From Symsagittifera roscoffensis (lineage: Eukaryota; Xenacoelomorpha; Acoela; Convolutidae): a DNA stretch of 64,000 nucleotides. Position 1 is the stretch's first letter. Each line of letters opens with the position of its first letter. The position numbers and the translations under genes were made by a program. Positions 1-11,100 of this stretch are shown piece by piece. The notes beneath the pieces are model-generated. The model worked only from the letters and a program-made list of their open reading frames with translations. It was not told the origin of the DNA and made no database searches. The stretch is taken from NCBI RefSeq assembly GCF_963678635.1, contig NC_087065.1:36793888-36857887 (forward strand). Direction: 5' to 3'.

Positions 1-949
1 TAATTGATAATCACAGTTGCAATTGGAATTAATATGCCGTATAAGTTGCTGGGGTCAGTATTATCGTTAAAAAGAGTGAAATTATTCATGTGCGGAAACA
101 TTTTGTCGAGTTTTTCGTTTAGAAAAATGATTTACAGCAGGGTGACCACTTGGTCACTATTTTAGTGACCAGTCACTATTGGTCACTATTTTTTCAATGG
201 TCACTAAAAGCTTACAACAATTTTTGGCGATGGACCCTAAAGTTTTTCTAAAGGCGCCTTGGGCGCCAATATATACTTTATTGAGAGGGGAGCGCGCGCC
301 GAAAAAACGCATTTTTTTTCAAAATTTTTCAAAAAGTGCCTAAAACTGATTTTTCAGCCTGTTTATTCAAAATTATGCCTGCGGCGCAGAAATTTTGGCC
401 AAAACAGGGACTCTTTAGTGCTTTGGCAGAGCTTGAAAAATAAATTTGGCGGACCTAAAAAAAAGGTCGGCAAAAAATTCGAAAATTGTCATAGTCACTA
501 TTTTTCTCTCAAAAAAGTGGTCACTCTGATTTAAGGTTAGGTTTGATTTCTCTAGGAGGAGAAGGGAGCTTAAGATAAAATCAAAGGGGATTGGATGGAA
601 GTGGAGGTATGATGTTAGAAAAAGTTTAGGTATGGTTCCTCATTTGGCGTAGATGAAAACCAGAAGAGGAAGTTGCTCTCGATCATTGAAAGTTGGTAGG
701 AAATATATTTTTTTCAAAGATTGAGTAGTTTCTAGTTGACGCCCCCTCCCCCCTCAGGGATTCGACCCCCTGCCGACCCAAAGGGTCCCCCCTTTGATAC
801 TTTTTCAGAAATCCGTTTTTGGCCGACCGACCCTAAAAATTTTCTAAAGGCGCCTTCAGCGCCAATATACGCTAACTTTGAGGGGGAGCGCGCGCCAAAA
901 AAAAACGCGATTTTTTTGTCAAAATTTTTCAAAAAGTGCCCAAAAACGG
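1..949. repeat. Direct repeat, copy 1 (about 950 bp)
   Basis: This segment recurs almost base for base from 1409. The two copies are 1408 bp apart, differ by a few small indels and part after the string CAAAAACGG. It probably extends left of the window. It holds runs of GGTCACTA motifs around 150-210 and two blocks reading GGGGAGCGCGCGCC near 290 and 885, each next to GGCGCC. The open frames inside it look spurious: they are low-complexity and follow the repeat rather than a protein family. Confidence 0.9.
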
Positions 950-1408
950 GGACGACAATCTCGAATTTTACCCCCTCATTGCCCAAATTATGTTCTCTAA
1001 TAACAGAAAGGCCAATAAAGCGACTAAACGTGATTAACTGTTATCTTCAAAGTTGAATATTAGTTTTTGATTTGCCAGTAGAATTAAGTACCCGAGTTTT
1101 TTCAATTTGGAGTAGTTTCATCTAGAAAACTCTTAGCACTCTGCGAAGCTTAGTCAGCTTTTTTTGGCATTTTGTTGCTTATGATTTTGTACACAATTTC
1201 TCACATGATCTCATCAAGATAAACAATCAAAGATAAGCAGCTAGATAAATAAGTACACGATCACAAAGCACTATAAATTCAAAACATTTTCAAAAGCAAA
1301 GGTTTGAAAAGGGCTTTTTCCCCTGAAAGTAAAGTCGAAAGTAAATGCACTCAAATGAAAACTGTTCTTTTTGAACCGTCTACTTAAATCTTTCTAGTTA
1401 CTCAGATG

Positions 1409-2356
1409 TAATTGATAATCACAGTTGCAATTGGAATTAATATGCCGTATAAGTTGCTGGGGTCAGTATTATCGTTAAAAAGAGTGAAATTATTCATGTG
1501 CGGAAACATTTTGTCGAGTTTTTCGTTTAGAAAAATGATTTACAGCAGGGTGACCACTTGGTCACTATTTTAGTGACCAGTCACTATTGGTCACTATTTT
1601 TTCAATGGTCACTAAAAGCTTACAACAATTTTTGGCGATGGACCCTAAAGTTTTTCTAAAGGCGCCTTGGGCGGCAATATATACTTTATTGAGAGGGGAG
1701 CGCGCGCCGAAAAAACGCATTTTTTTCAAAATTTTTCAAAAAGTGCCTAAAACTGATTTTTCAGCCTGTTTATTCAAAATTATGCCTGCGGCGCAGAAAT
1801 TTTGGCCAAAACAGGGACTCTTTAGTGCTTTGTTAGAGCTTGAAAAATAAATTTGGCGGACCTAAAAAAAAGGTCGGCAAAAAATTCGAAAATTGTCATA
1901 GTCACTATTTTTCTCTCAAAAAAGTGGTCACTCTGATTTAAGGTTAGGTTTGATTTCTCTAGGAGGAGAAGGGAGCTTAAGATAAAATCAAAGGGGATTG
2001 GATGGAAGTGGAGGTATGATGTTAGAAAAAGTTTAGGTATGGTTCCTCATTTGGCGTAGATGAAAACCAGAAGAGGAAGTTGCTCTCGATCATTGAAAGT
2101 TGGTAGGAAATATATTTTTTTCAAAGATTGAGTAGTTTCTAGTTGACGCCCCCTCCCCCCTCAGGGATTCGACCCCCTGCCGACCCAAAGGGTCCCCCCT
2201 TTGATACTTTTTCAGAAATCCGTTTTTGGCCGACCGACCCTAAAAATTTTCTAAAGGCGCCTTCAGCGCCAATATATGCTAACTTTGAGGGGGAGCGCGC
2301 GCCAAAAAAAAAACGCGATTTTTTTGTCAAAATTTTTCAAAAAGTGCCCAAAAACG
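1409..2356. repeat. Direct repeat, copy 2
   Basis: Second copy of the segment that starts at position 1, separated from it by about 460 bp of unrelated DNA (950-1408). Near identity over about 950 bp points to a recent duplication or two recent insertions of one element. After 2356 the sequence switches to the terminal part of another dispersed element. Confidence 0.9.
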
Positions 2357-2510
2357 GCGCAGAAAATTTAGCCAAAATAGGGGCAACACAGTGCTTTGGG
2401 AGAGCTCGAAAATTCAATTTGGTCGACCTAAAAAAAAAAAGGTCGTCAAAATTTTCGAATTTTTTTTGAAAATCCGCCCCCCTCGAGAAAATCCTAGATC
2501 CGCCCCTGCA
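2357..2510 (-). mobile_element. Non-autonomous element terminus (CAGGGGCGGATC type)
   Basis: Read on the minus strand, the right end begins CTGCAGGGGCGGATCTAGG and runs into AAAATTCG and GTCGACC blocks. The same layout recurs at 34893-35090, 36112-36345 and 40085-40315. I infer a non-autonomous DNA transposon family, possibly hAT-like from its terminal style. No transposase is encoded here. Confidence 0.5.
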
Positions 2511-3711
2511 GATTAGCATTGTGTAACCGATCATATGACATTCAAAGTACATTTATCCTTTATAATAATATCATTGGAATTATGAATATTTTCCTTAGCG
2601 ATCAGCAATGGTTTTGCAATCGGGTACTATACGTTTTTCCCGTATATAAATTTTTTTCACAAAATGGTCAAATTTAGACCTGTTAAAATTAGGTTCAGTT
2701 CATAATGAATTCATTTTTTGTGTCTCCACCAAATGAAATATTCTGTTTAAAACATGCCGGTTTATGATTTGTCTGCTTTGTTTTTTTTCGGCTTAGTTGC
2801 CACATGGTAGAGCTGTTTTTTTTATGCACGCATTTTACATTATTTTTGCACTTAGTGTTTTGAATTACTTCTGCTATTTGTAATTTAACTAACCTGACTT
2901 CTCATATTTTCTTTTTTTTTGTTTTTTTTCGCTGATAAATTTTATTCTGCCCAAAGGTTGCTGGCTTATTTTTTAATGGCTTAATGAACTAATTTTGAGT
3001 CGTTTCAAGGGAGTCTTTTTTTAGTCTTTCTAATTTTTGTCGGCTCACTGCGAATCTTTCAATTCTGTAGTTTTTTTGGTAGATTTATAAGGCCTTTTTT
3101 TTCTCTTAGATTAGAGAGGGCCAATATATATTTCACGGTTTTTTGGTTTTTATACACGCCAAAACTTTCTGTTAAAAAAACAAGGAAAGTTAGATTAATT
3201 TTTTCGATTTTGTTTCTGCGGCGTTTATCTCTGTTTTTGTCGGTTAGTTTGCCTGTGTATGGGTTTAATCGCATGTAGCACGTTGTTTTGCTTCACCTCT
3301 CCTCGTAAAAGATGTAGTTTTTTCAGTTCCAAGATTTCGAATATTTTTGCTAATTTTATAACTTTTGAGGAAAAATATTTGAACGTTTTTTTAGTTCGAT
3401 TTGTCGATTCATCTGCAAGTAGTGAGAATCATTCATTTTTCTCTGGTAAGAGGTGCGAAGCTCTGCTTTGCCTCTGTGTAACAACTGCAGTAAAATGTTT
3501 CCGATCTTTCAAGCCTACGATTTTTCAACAGAATTCATTTTTCACTTCGTTTGAGACATGTTATCTTCTGATATTTGGCATTTTATTTTGTACCGTAAGT
3601 GGTGCGAAGCTCAGCTTCGCCTGTGTTGGAAATTACCTTCTCATTCAACGTTGGGCACAGAAAATATTTAATTCACAGATCACGAAATGCAAATAAACAA
3701 AAAGAGTGATT
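2511..3711. other. AT-rich intergenic stretch with two SINE-type 3' tails
   Basis: No convincing gene. Two short hairpins followed by CCTCTGTGTAA or CCTGTGTTGG (about 3449-3481 and 3600-3632) match the 3' tails of the SINE-like elements elsewhere in the window, so eroded SINE copies probably lie here. Open frames across it are low-complexity and include those tails. Confidence 0.5.
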
Positions 3712-4044
3712 ATGAGTAATGCAGGATCTGTATCCACGAGTAATGACTACTGGACAGTATCGCGTGGCAGCGCCGTCCGATTCGGGTGGAAGTGTCGCGA
3801 GTGCAAAAAGGACATAGCGAAAGGTGAGAAAATAGTGGCAAGAGACGGCAGGAAAATCAGACTGTTTTACCACGAAGGATGTTTTTCTGGGTCCTCCGAT
3901 CCAAGAACACAATGCAACAACACTATGAACCAAAACAGACACCCAAAGACGTCGTTCACGGAGTCAGCGCCACCGCAGAAAGGGCGTGGAAAGTGGAGTG
4001 TAGAGCAATATGGGTATAATCCAACTATGGGAAAATATAAATAG
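3712..4044 (+). CDS. Small PARP-like zinc finger protein, intronless
   Basis: The 110-residue protein starts at the ATG at 3712; a GTG six bases upstream is not a credible start. It has a CREC pair at residues 28-31 and an HEGC pair at 54-57, that is C-x2-C-x22-H-x2-C, close to the PARP-type zinc finger (C-x2-C-x28-30-H-x2-C) though with a shorter loop. Around it are the conserved-looking strings VRFGWKC, IAKGEKIV and FYHEGCF, then a DPRTQ motif and a basic, glycine-rich tail ending near KGRGKWSVEQYGY. Zinc binding is inferred from the spacing. Single-finger proteins of this kind occur in various eukaryotes and are mostly uncharacterised; a nucleic-acid role is only a guess. Overlapping AATAAA signals lie about 65 bp after the stop. 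Absence of introns could mean a retrocopy or a compact gene. Confidence 0.75.
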   Translation: MSNAGSVSTSNDYWTVSRGSAVRFGWKCRECKKDIAKGEKIVARDGRKIRLFYHEGCFSGSSDPRTQCNNTMNQNRHPKTSFTESAPPQKGRGKWSVEQYGYNPTMGKYK

Positions 4045-4107
4045 TCCGAGTCATCGTTTGTAATTATGCTGTGAAAAGTTTGTCATAAGTTAATTTGTAC
4101 ATATCGT

Positions 4108-4120
4108 AGAATAAATAAAG
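4108..4120 (+). promoter_or_regulatory. Polyadenylation signal for the zinc finger gene
   Basis: GAATAAATAAAG gives two overlapping AATAAA signals about 65 bp after the stop codon at 4044, a normal 3'-UTR distance. Confidence 0.55.
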
Positions 4121-4178
4121 TTTAATGTTTGGTATTAAGAGTAATGAACATAGTGAGTACTCTTTTATAGGTTTTGCT

Positions 4179-4575
4179 GATTTTTTTTTTTAGGAAAAAG
4201 TCTTAAAATTTGTTCACGCTCAATTTTGATTTTTCGCGGTTTGACTTGCATTTCTATTGTTAAAAGGAAGGCAAACTCGAGTGTAAAAGTCACGAAAAAG
4301 GTGATCGACTTGTAATTTCGAAAATGGAATTAATTATCAGATTTCCCATCGAAAGAAAAGTTTTGCCTATTGATCCAGTTTTCTCAAACTGTGTTTATAA
4401 CAAATAAGTGTCCATAATAAATTGTTCTACAAATTCAAAGAGCTTTCAGGCCATCTATTTTTTTTCTTCGAAACTTAAAAGTTGAAGGTTTTTGAAATCA
4501 AAACAAGTCAGTTTTTTTTCCTGTTTCCTTGCGCTCGTACTCTTTTCCAATCTTCGATCGGCTATTTCGGCATTA
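4179..4575 (+). repeat. Dispersed repeat of about 390 bp, copy 1
   Basis: It begins at a T-run followed by AGGAAAAAGTC and ends near TTGCGCTCGTACTC. The order of blocks (GCGGTTTGA, AAGGAAGGCAAACTC, GATCCAGTTTTCTCAAA, TTGAAGG, CCTGTTTCCTTGCG) is repeated at 4640-5055 and 6865-7255. Non-coding; family unknown. Confidence 0.65.
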
Positions 4576-4639
4576 AAAATTTTCTTTCTTTATTCAAGCT
4601 TTTATGTTACATGTAACGAACTGAAGACGTTTGTTGTTT

Positions 4640-5055
4640 TTTAGGGAAAAAGTTTATCACGCTCAAATATATCTTCCGCGGTTTGACCTTAGCGTTCTTT
4701 TTAAGGCAGAAAACGATTTCCAAATTACGATTGGAGTGTTTTCAAAGCAAATTAAGATTTCAAATAACAAAAGTGGGAAACGTGGAGCTTGTCTTTTTGT
4801 CATGGCTGTAAAAGTCAACTGTAAAAGACTGTCAAAAGACGCTAGAAAATTTACCTATTGATTCCGTTTTCTCTAAATAGATTAACTTTAAGAGAAAATC
4901 ACTCCTCATAACAATTCATGAAATTCCAAGAATTTAAACGCGATATATTTTTCTTAGAAAATCGAAATCTGAGAAATCATAAAACAATTTAAAGCAATTT
5001 TTTTTAGTTCTGTGTTACTTTTTGCTAACCTCCTATTGGCTATGTTCTTGAGTTG
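4640..5055 (+). repeat. Dispersed repeat of about 390 bp, copy 2 (diverged)
   Basis: Follows copy 1 directly and keeps the same block order in a more eroded form (AGGGAAAAAGTTTATCACGC, CGCGGTTTGACC, GATTCCGTTTTCTC). Confidence 0.5.
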
Positions 5056-5479
5056 GTTCTAAATTTATCATCGCCAATGTGGTATAACTTCAATATTTTA
5101 GTTTTTCTTTTTCTATTTATTTGGCTTTAAAGGTTTCGGCGTATGTTTTATTGCTTAAGTTGCCTCATATTATGTCATTCGATAAGCGAAAAAAGTCGGC
5201 TCAACGGGTGTCCAATCAACTAATGTCGGCTTTGTCACCCTTTTTTTAACATTCATTCCTATGCTAATTTAACTTTGCAGACCATCCGAGACAAAATTTT
5301 GCTAGATCTAGCTTTGTAGAAATGAAGATTTTATCTTATTTAGCTTTGTAAAATTATTATATAATTTGTTTTAAGCTTTTTATCTACCCTTTAAGCTTAA
5401 TAGTGGTATAATTTCTGGGTGTACATTGTTAATCGGAAACCAATTACAATTATCTGGGGATTCTAAATTATTAGGCGGC

Positions 5480-6273
5480 CATGGCAACTGAAATTCCTGA
5501 CCCTGTAGTTGGGTGCTGTCAGAGTACTCTCAAGGATTGCTAATTTTGTCTCCAAATGTGACGGGTGAAATCCTCGTAGTTATCGAGATATGACGTTTTT
5601 AGTGATTTTTTCAAAAAAAATTTCAGGAAACTTTAACAACATTTTTTTCTTCAAAATTTGAAATTCCCAACCCTGTAGTTGGGGGCTATCAGAGTACTCT
5701 CAGGGGTTGCGAACCTTGCCTCCAGTTGTGACTGCTCAAATCCTTGTAGTTATCGAGATATGACGTTTTTTATGATTTTTTCGAAAAAAAATTTCAGGAA
5801 ACTTCAACGAAATTGTTTTCTTCAAATTTTGAAATTCCCAACCCTGTAGTTGGGGGCTCTCAGAGAGTACTCTCAGGGTTTACGAACCTTGCCTCCAATT
5901 ATGACTGCTCTAATCCTTGTAGTTTTCGAGATACGACGTTTTTTGTGATTTTTTCCAAAAATTTGAAATAATTTTTCTCTTCAAAATTTTAAATTCTCTA
6001 CCCTGATTTTGGGTGTTGTCAGGGTACTCTCAGTGGTTGCCAATCTTGCCTCCAATTATGACTACTCGAATTTTGTATAAATTTCGAGATTTGACGTTTT
6101 CGGGATTTGACGGAAAATTGGAATTATAAAGAAAGTTGATAAAATTTGAAATTACCAAACCTGTAATTGGGCCCTGTCAGAGCACACTAAAAACCTGCAG
6201 ATCTGGTTTCCAATTTATGTGGTTTTCATGAGTTGTCAATAATTCGAAGCACCGGAGGAGCGGTACACGCTAG
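5480..6273 (+). mobile_element. Helitron-like element with tandem repeats, truncated and diverged copy
   Basis: Four to five units of the same roughly 166-bp monomer that fills 16.7-26.6 kb (core CCCTGTAGTTGGG, then GAGATATGACGTTTTT) lead into the family's 3' terminus: a GCACCGGAGGAGC hairpin and CTAG at 6270-6273, followed by a T. The 5' end seen in the other copies (AAATGCGGGCTTCAC) is missing, so this copy is 5'-truncated and looks older, because its monomers are more diverged. Confidence 0.7.
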
Positions 6274-6430
6274 TTTTTGTTGAATTGCATAATTTAAACA
6301 TAATTTGGTTTTATGCTTTCGAATTTTTTACATACAAAATTGTGTCGTTTTGTATCTGGTGCACCTTTTGCGGTATCGTAATGGCAATTAATTAACATAT
6401 TTAGCTTGGTTATTAGTGGCTAGTTTTTGA

Positions 6431-6614
6431 GCATCCGTGGCTGAGTGGTTAGTGCTTGAGACTCAAAGTTGCAAGGTCGCAGATTTGAATCCTATACGTG
6501 CCGAGTTTTTGCTAATTCGAAGCTTTTTTCTAATTTTTCTTATTTCACTTGATAGAGCTGCTTCTTGGTCGTTTTCTCGCAAGTGTTTGCGAAGCGCAAC
6601 TTTACCTCTGTGTA
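6431..6614 (+). mobile_element. tRNA-derived SINE, family A, copy 1
   Basis: It starts with a tRNA-like head: A-box TGGCTGAGTGG and B-box-like AGATTTGAATCC about 37 bp apart. A T-rich body follows with TTATTTCACTTGATAGAGC and TCGTTTTCTCGC, then the 3' tail GTTTGCGAAGC and CCTCTGTGTA. Two further copies at 40692-40880 and 41592-41770 share head, body and tail. A functional tRNA is unlikely, since no proper cloverleaf closes. Confidence 0.75.
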
Positions 6615-6864
6615 GAATTTTACTTGTCGAGATGTATTTTATTTTAAACTTTACCAGAAAAAAAACGTACGTTACCTACGAGTCCACTGCTTTCGCTTGC
6701 AAGAGCAAAAGACATGTACTCAGCGCTAGGTTTTCCCCCCGCTAACAACTTTGTAATGGGTGTGCTTTTGGAACCTAAGGTTTCTAGTACGAATTCCGGG
6801 CGGACCTTGTTTTTTCAGAAGGTTTGAAATTGATCGAGAGTTCAATTTTTGTTGGTTTTTTTTT

Positions 6865-7255
6865 TTTCAGGAAAAAGTCCTCGCGCTAAAAGTTGGTTTT
6901 TTTGCGGTTTAATTTTTTTTAAGCTCATTTCTTTTGTTAAAAGAAAGGCAAACTCCTCCATCGAACAGCAAAAAGTAAAGGTCACAAAAAACCTGACCGA
7001 TTTCTAGTTTCGAAAGTAGATTTTATTTTTCAGATTTCTCAGCGGAATAAAAATTCTACATTTTGATCCAGTTTTCTCAAATAAATAAGTAACCCGCATA
7101 ATAAATATTTCATGAAATTCATGTAGTTCTAAGACCATTTTTTTCTTTGAAATTCAAAAGTTGAAGCTTTTTTCAAAAAACATTCAGTTTTGTTCTCCTG
7201 TTTCCTTGCGTTCGTTGACTTTTTTCAAACTCTGTTGCCTATGTCTTATTAGGTT
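6865..7255 (+). repeat. Dispersed repeat of about 390 bp, copy 3
   Basis: It matches copy 1 (4179-4575) through AGGAAAAAGTCC, AAAGAAAGGCAAACTCC, GATCCAGTTTTCTCAAA and CCTGTTTCCTTGCG, and like it begins at a long T-run. It is closer to copy 1 than to copy 2. Confidence 0.65.
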
Positions 7256-7591
7256 CTTTTTTTTCAACAGTTGTCGGTCAGATTTTCTTCGCAAAGGTTT
7301 GCGAAAAGATGGATTCATTATCGCATCTACTGAAGCTGAGGCTGAATATGGCCAGAAAAAGATGCCCGCTTCTGATTAAATTAAGCAGACTCCGGTACGC
7401 TCGGTCATCACTGAAGCTTTATAAGCTTACACTCAAAGTCTTGTACATCTTTGAGTGTAAGCTCGAAGATGTGAGGTTGAGAATGACATGAAAAGATGTA
7501 TATAGTGTGGTTGAACGTGTCGCCATGCAATCTGTGCTCTATTGATTTTTCAACTTACTCGGATATATCCCATATATATTATAACGTCATC

Positions 7592-7600
7592 TATATAAAA
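7592..7600 (+). promoter_or_regulatory. TATA-like element upstream of the SEL1L3-like gene
   Basis: TATATAAAA followed by AAGCGC lies about 125 bp before the ATG at 7726. It is a plausible core promoter only. The region is AT-rich, so chance occurrence is quite possible. Confidence 0.3.
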
Positions 7601-7725
7601 AAGCGCACATCATGATCTTGAGCATCTAAGAGCTAACTGACATTATTCTCATTTTTTAAGTGTTGTTGTTTCATTTCTACAGAGGATATTTTTTCTCAGC
7701 TATCTTAAAAATTAACGTTAGAAAT

Positions 7726-8110
7726 ATGAGTTTATGGAGCTTATGGTTTCTGATAACCAGTACTGTTATTTTTATTGGTTTTATTGAATCTGAATCACCT
7801 GAACTCCCACAAGAGAGACAAGTAGTGGCATTTTTTGATAGATCTTCGTCTTTTGGAAAAATAAACAGAAAAGGAGTTTTCAATTTTCCTTTTGTATGTA
7901 TTCAAACTCCGCAAAAAACTGTTGAAAAAATTCGTTTCGAATTGAAAACTTCGGAAGAAAATCTTTTTGTGAAAACAATTAAGTGCGCTGAATCGACAGA
8001 AAGCAAGAGACATAAACTAAGAGTCAAGTTACCGGCCGGTTACATTTTCAACTATGATTACTACCAGGAATGGATGATTTTCGAGGACTCAATTAGCGCT
8101 GTGCTTTCAG
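7726..8110 (+). CDS. SEL1L3: SEL1L3-like exon 1 (signal peptide)
   Basis: The ATG at 7726 gives a short N-terminus and then a hydrophobic run (LWFLITSTVIFIGFI), a good signal peptide. The exon ends CAG before GTAAGA at 8111, leaving one base of a split codon. An upstream in-frame start at 7660 is not ATG and is unlikely. Confidence 0.75.
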
Positions 8111-11100
8111 GTAAGAGAAATAATAATTGTTATTTTAGTAAATTATCTTTTCTTTTTATAACGCAAACCATAAACTTAAAACCAAAAAAGTACCACCAGT
8201 AACAACACGGTAACCAACAGAATTACGGTCTAGAATTTCTGACGCAATTTAATGCAATCCAGAGAAAGCTCGAAGGGGATTGAAAGTGGTATCATTCTCT
8301 TTCAGTCCTGGTTTATAAATCTAACTAATTCTCAAAAGATGGTGTGAGTTTTTGTTCCGACCATTTAAAAAATAGGAAGGAACTTTGTATTCGGGCGTTT
8401 TATTTTTTTTGTTTTCCACGCAAAATCAGATACCACCAATAATTATCGGACTGGGTTGAGTGATATATCATAAGAAAGCCCTTTCAGTCTTGATTCGAAC
8501 TACATTGAAAAGTTTCCAAAAAATTCCCGGTGTCGAAAAAAAAACCGGTTTGAAAGTTTTGGTTTTTCGTCTTATTTCGAGCAAATTAAGCGAGCGAGCA
8601 GGCTCACTTCAGCTTAATAATGCCTAATTTAAGGTCTAAAATTTAGTTTTAAGCAAGCATATTAGTTTTTGGAGGTTTTAGCTTCATTGTAGGAACCAAA
8701 AACTTCAGAAAAGTTCATAAATTATCTGCAAAAAAAATTTAATTGAAAAAAAAATTGAAATAATATAGAACAAATTTATCCCGTTGGCCTATTTTACTAT
8801 GAATGTCGAATATTCCTAAATTATAGTTTATAGTCAGATCCCTTTATCACACCACGCAGAAAAAATTAGTGCTTTTTTCAAATTAGTGTAAAGATAATGC
8901 TACTTTCGCAGTAACCTGCTATCCTTCTTTTTGCCTGCTCATAGACCGTTTAAGGTGGCCATGCCTGATCTTAGTTTTAATTCAAGTGCAGTTCTTCAGC
9001 CAAACTTTTGATTTAACTTACTCCCTTGCTGAGTTTTCCGATTAATAGCAGTAAAGCGTATGCCAAGTGCCCGCATCGTTTCAAAAAAGCAAGAAAGCCT
9101 CGTCGGAGTATTCTGTGATATTTTCAATCCTATCAGGTATTCGTGCTATCCTTAGTTATGATTAGTGGTGAAACATTCGCTTGAATATAGCCTTCGAATG
9201 TTTGCCAATAATGTTTGAAAATTCGCAGCCGTGGCCGAGTGGGTAAAGCACACGTCTCTCTCAACACGATGGTAATGCGTTCGAATCCCACTACACTTGG
9301 AGGGGTCCCAGAGTCATCCGCCTCCTCAAAGTGGGACCGCCTGCGGCGAAATGGAGGATATCTTTTTACCCAAGGTTGGTCCTGCACTGAGCAGGACCGG
9401 GGGCTAATAAAAATAAATTGGGTATTCCATTGAATTTTCAGTATTCTTGCGACAAAAATTGAAGGCTATTTTTTCCGTCCCTTTAAATCCAAATCCTATG
9501 TGCGTCAATTTTATGGTGTAACGAGGGATTTTACAAGGTTAAGTTTGCTGACCAAATATGTTTGACATAGCCTAATGAGTCCTCATGCCAATTTTTGTAG
9601 CAATCCGACAATTTGGACAAAATATTACTTGTAAAAATTCGCAGGTGGGTGGGGGGATGAAAATTAGCCAAGTTGAAAACCAATATTTAATTGCACTTGC
9701 GATCGGGAACATTGTAGGTGTAACTGCTAGTGTTGTTCATTGTAGTTTCACAAGGGATTCATAAGTTTTTTTCCGGCTCAGCTTGTGTCTGCTCAAAGAT
9801 TGTCGGCTTTCTTTCTTCTTTGTCAGTTTTGTTCTGTTGCCAATTTAGCATTCAAATGTCTGGCATCCATTTTTGCCTAGAATGAACTTCTATCGAGACA
9901 TATGAAAATAAAAATATTGGTACAGGTTTTTTCAACATTTTTCTCGGTTCGTGTTTTATTATGTTTGTGTTGTATCGCTAGTGTGCTAAGCTCTGCTTCG
10001 CCTATGTTGAAAGTTTTCATGTCGAATATTTTGCACGTTCACATGATCTCTAGTTAGTGGTGCTCTTTTGTTTGTAACAACTTTTCCAGCAGTGCTGAAA
10101 ACACGCTCAGACGGGTTACTCGAGAATGTTGTGCAGCAGAACGCGAGTGAGTTTTGGATACTAAGTGTAAACAACTCAATAACAAGCAGATCAAATAGGG
10201 CCTAATATTCGCGAGAGCCTTCAATGGTTTTTCTCGAACAATTATTCTGTTGCAACACTTGTTATAATTCAGATGCTACTCTGTTTGTATTCTATTATTT
10301 TGTTTACTGGTATCTATAGTTGCTAAATATTTGTGTGCAATTACACAAGCATAGCTTGTGTTACACTATGAACTCTCTTTTTTTTCCAACTTAAGTCGCA
10401 AGAATTGTTGCGAGGCAATTGCTGCGACAAAATGTTCATTTTGAAAAAGTTCATTTTGATCCAGCTATTAAGTGCAGCCAATGCTAAAGATATTAAAACA
10501 GACTATTATATTAAAAATAGCACTTTAGCTTCAAGGTATCATGGATCTGTAGCTTAGAGGTAGGGAAGGAGACCAGCAACAAAATAAGAGGGTTCGAACC
10601 TGGGCAGGGTCGGATGTTTAAATAAACTTTTTCGTATACTAGTTAATTGCGTCCGCTCTATAAATTGAGGCATGTTAGTTGGTGTATTTCTTTTTTTTTC
10701 AAATTGACTGCTAATGCGTCATAATTGGCTTGCGTCACTTAGCAATTACATAGACTCATAACTGGCGTGCGTCACTTAGGAATTTTGTAGACCAAAGTTT
10801 TACTCATTCATTTTTTCCCAGTAGCGTTATCGGTCATATTTTTGCTTGTGTATGCGAAGTGAAACTTCGCCTCTGTATCGATATTTGTTTTCATCAATCT
10901 GCTTTTTTTATTTTGCATCTTTTTTCTTGCTACAAAATTTTTCGTTGTGTCTGATATGGTTTGAAAATTAAAGAAGCTCTGCTGGTGGCGTGAAAAACTG
11001 GTCTAAATTTTTCGGTAAACCGACTCAAATTTAGCGGAGACTTTTCATCTTCACGATAAACCTTTTTACAAGTTGCTTTTTTGTATCTGGAGAATTATGA

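Noticed and set aside
736-1056. Pro-rich frames around 736-1056, 732-986, 2139-2330 and 2143-2469
   Set aside because: Both strands are open over a GC-skewed repeat that is duplicated as DNA; no conserved protein signal.
10543-10611. tRNA-like block, also at 15532
   Set aside because: Not called as a tRNA gene: it sits inside a two-copy mobile element and the anticodon arm does not pair properly.
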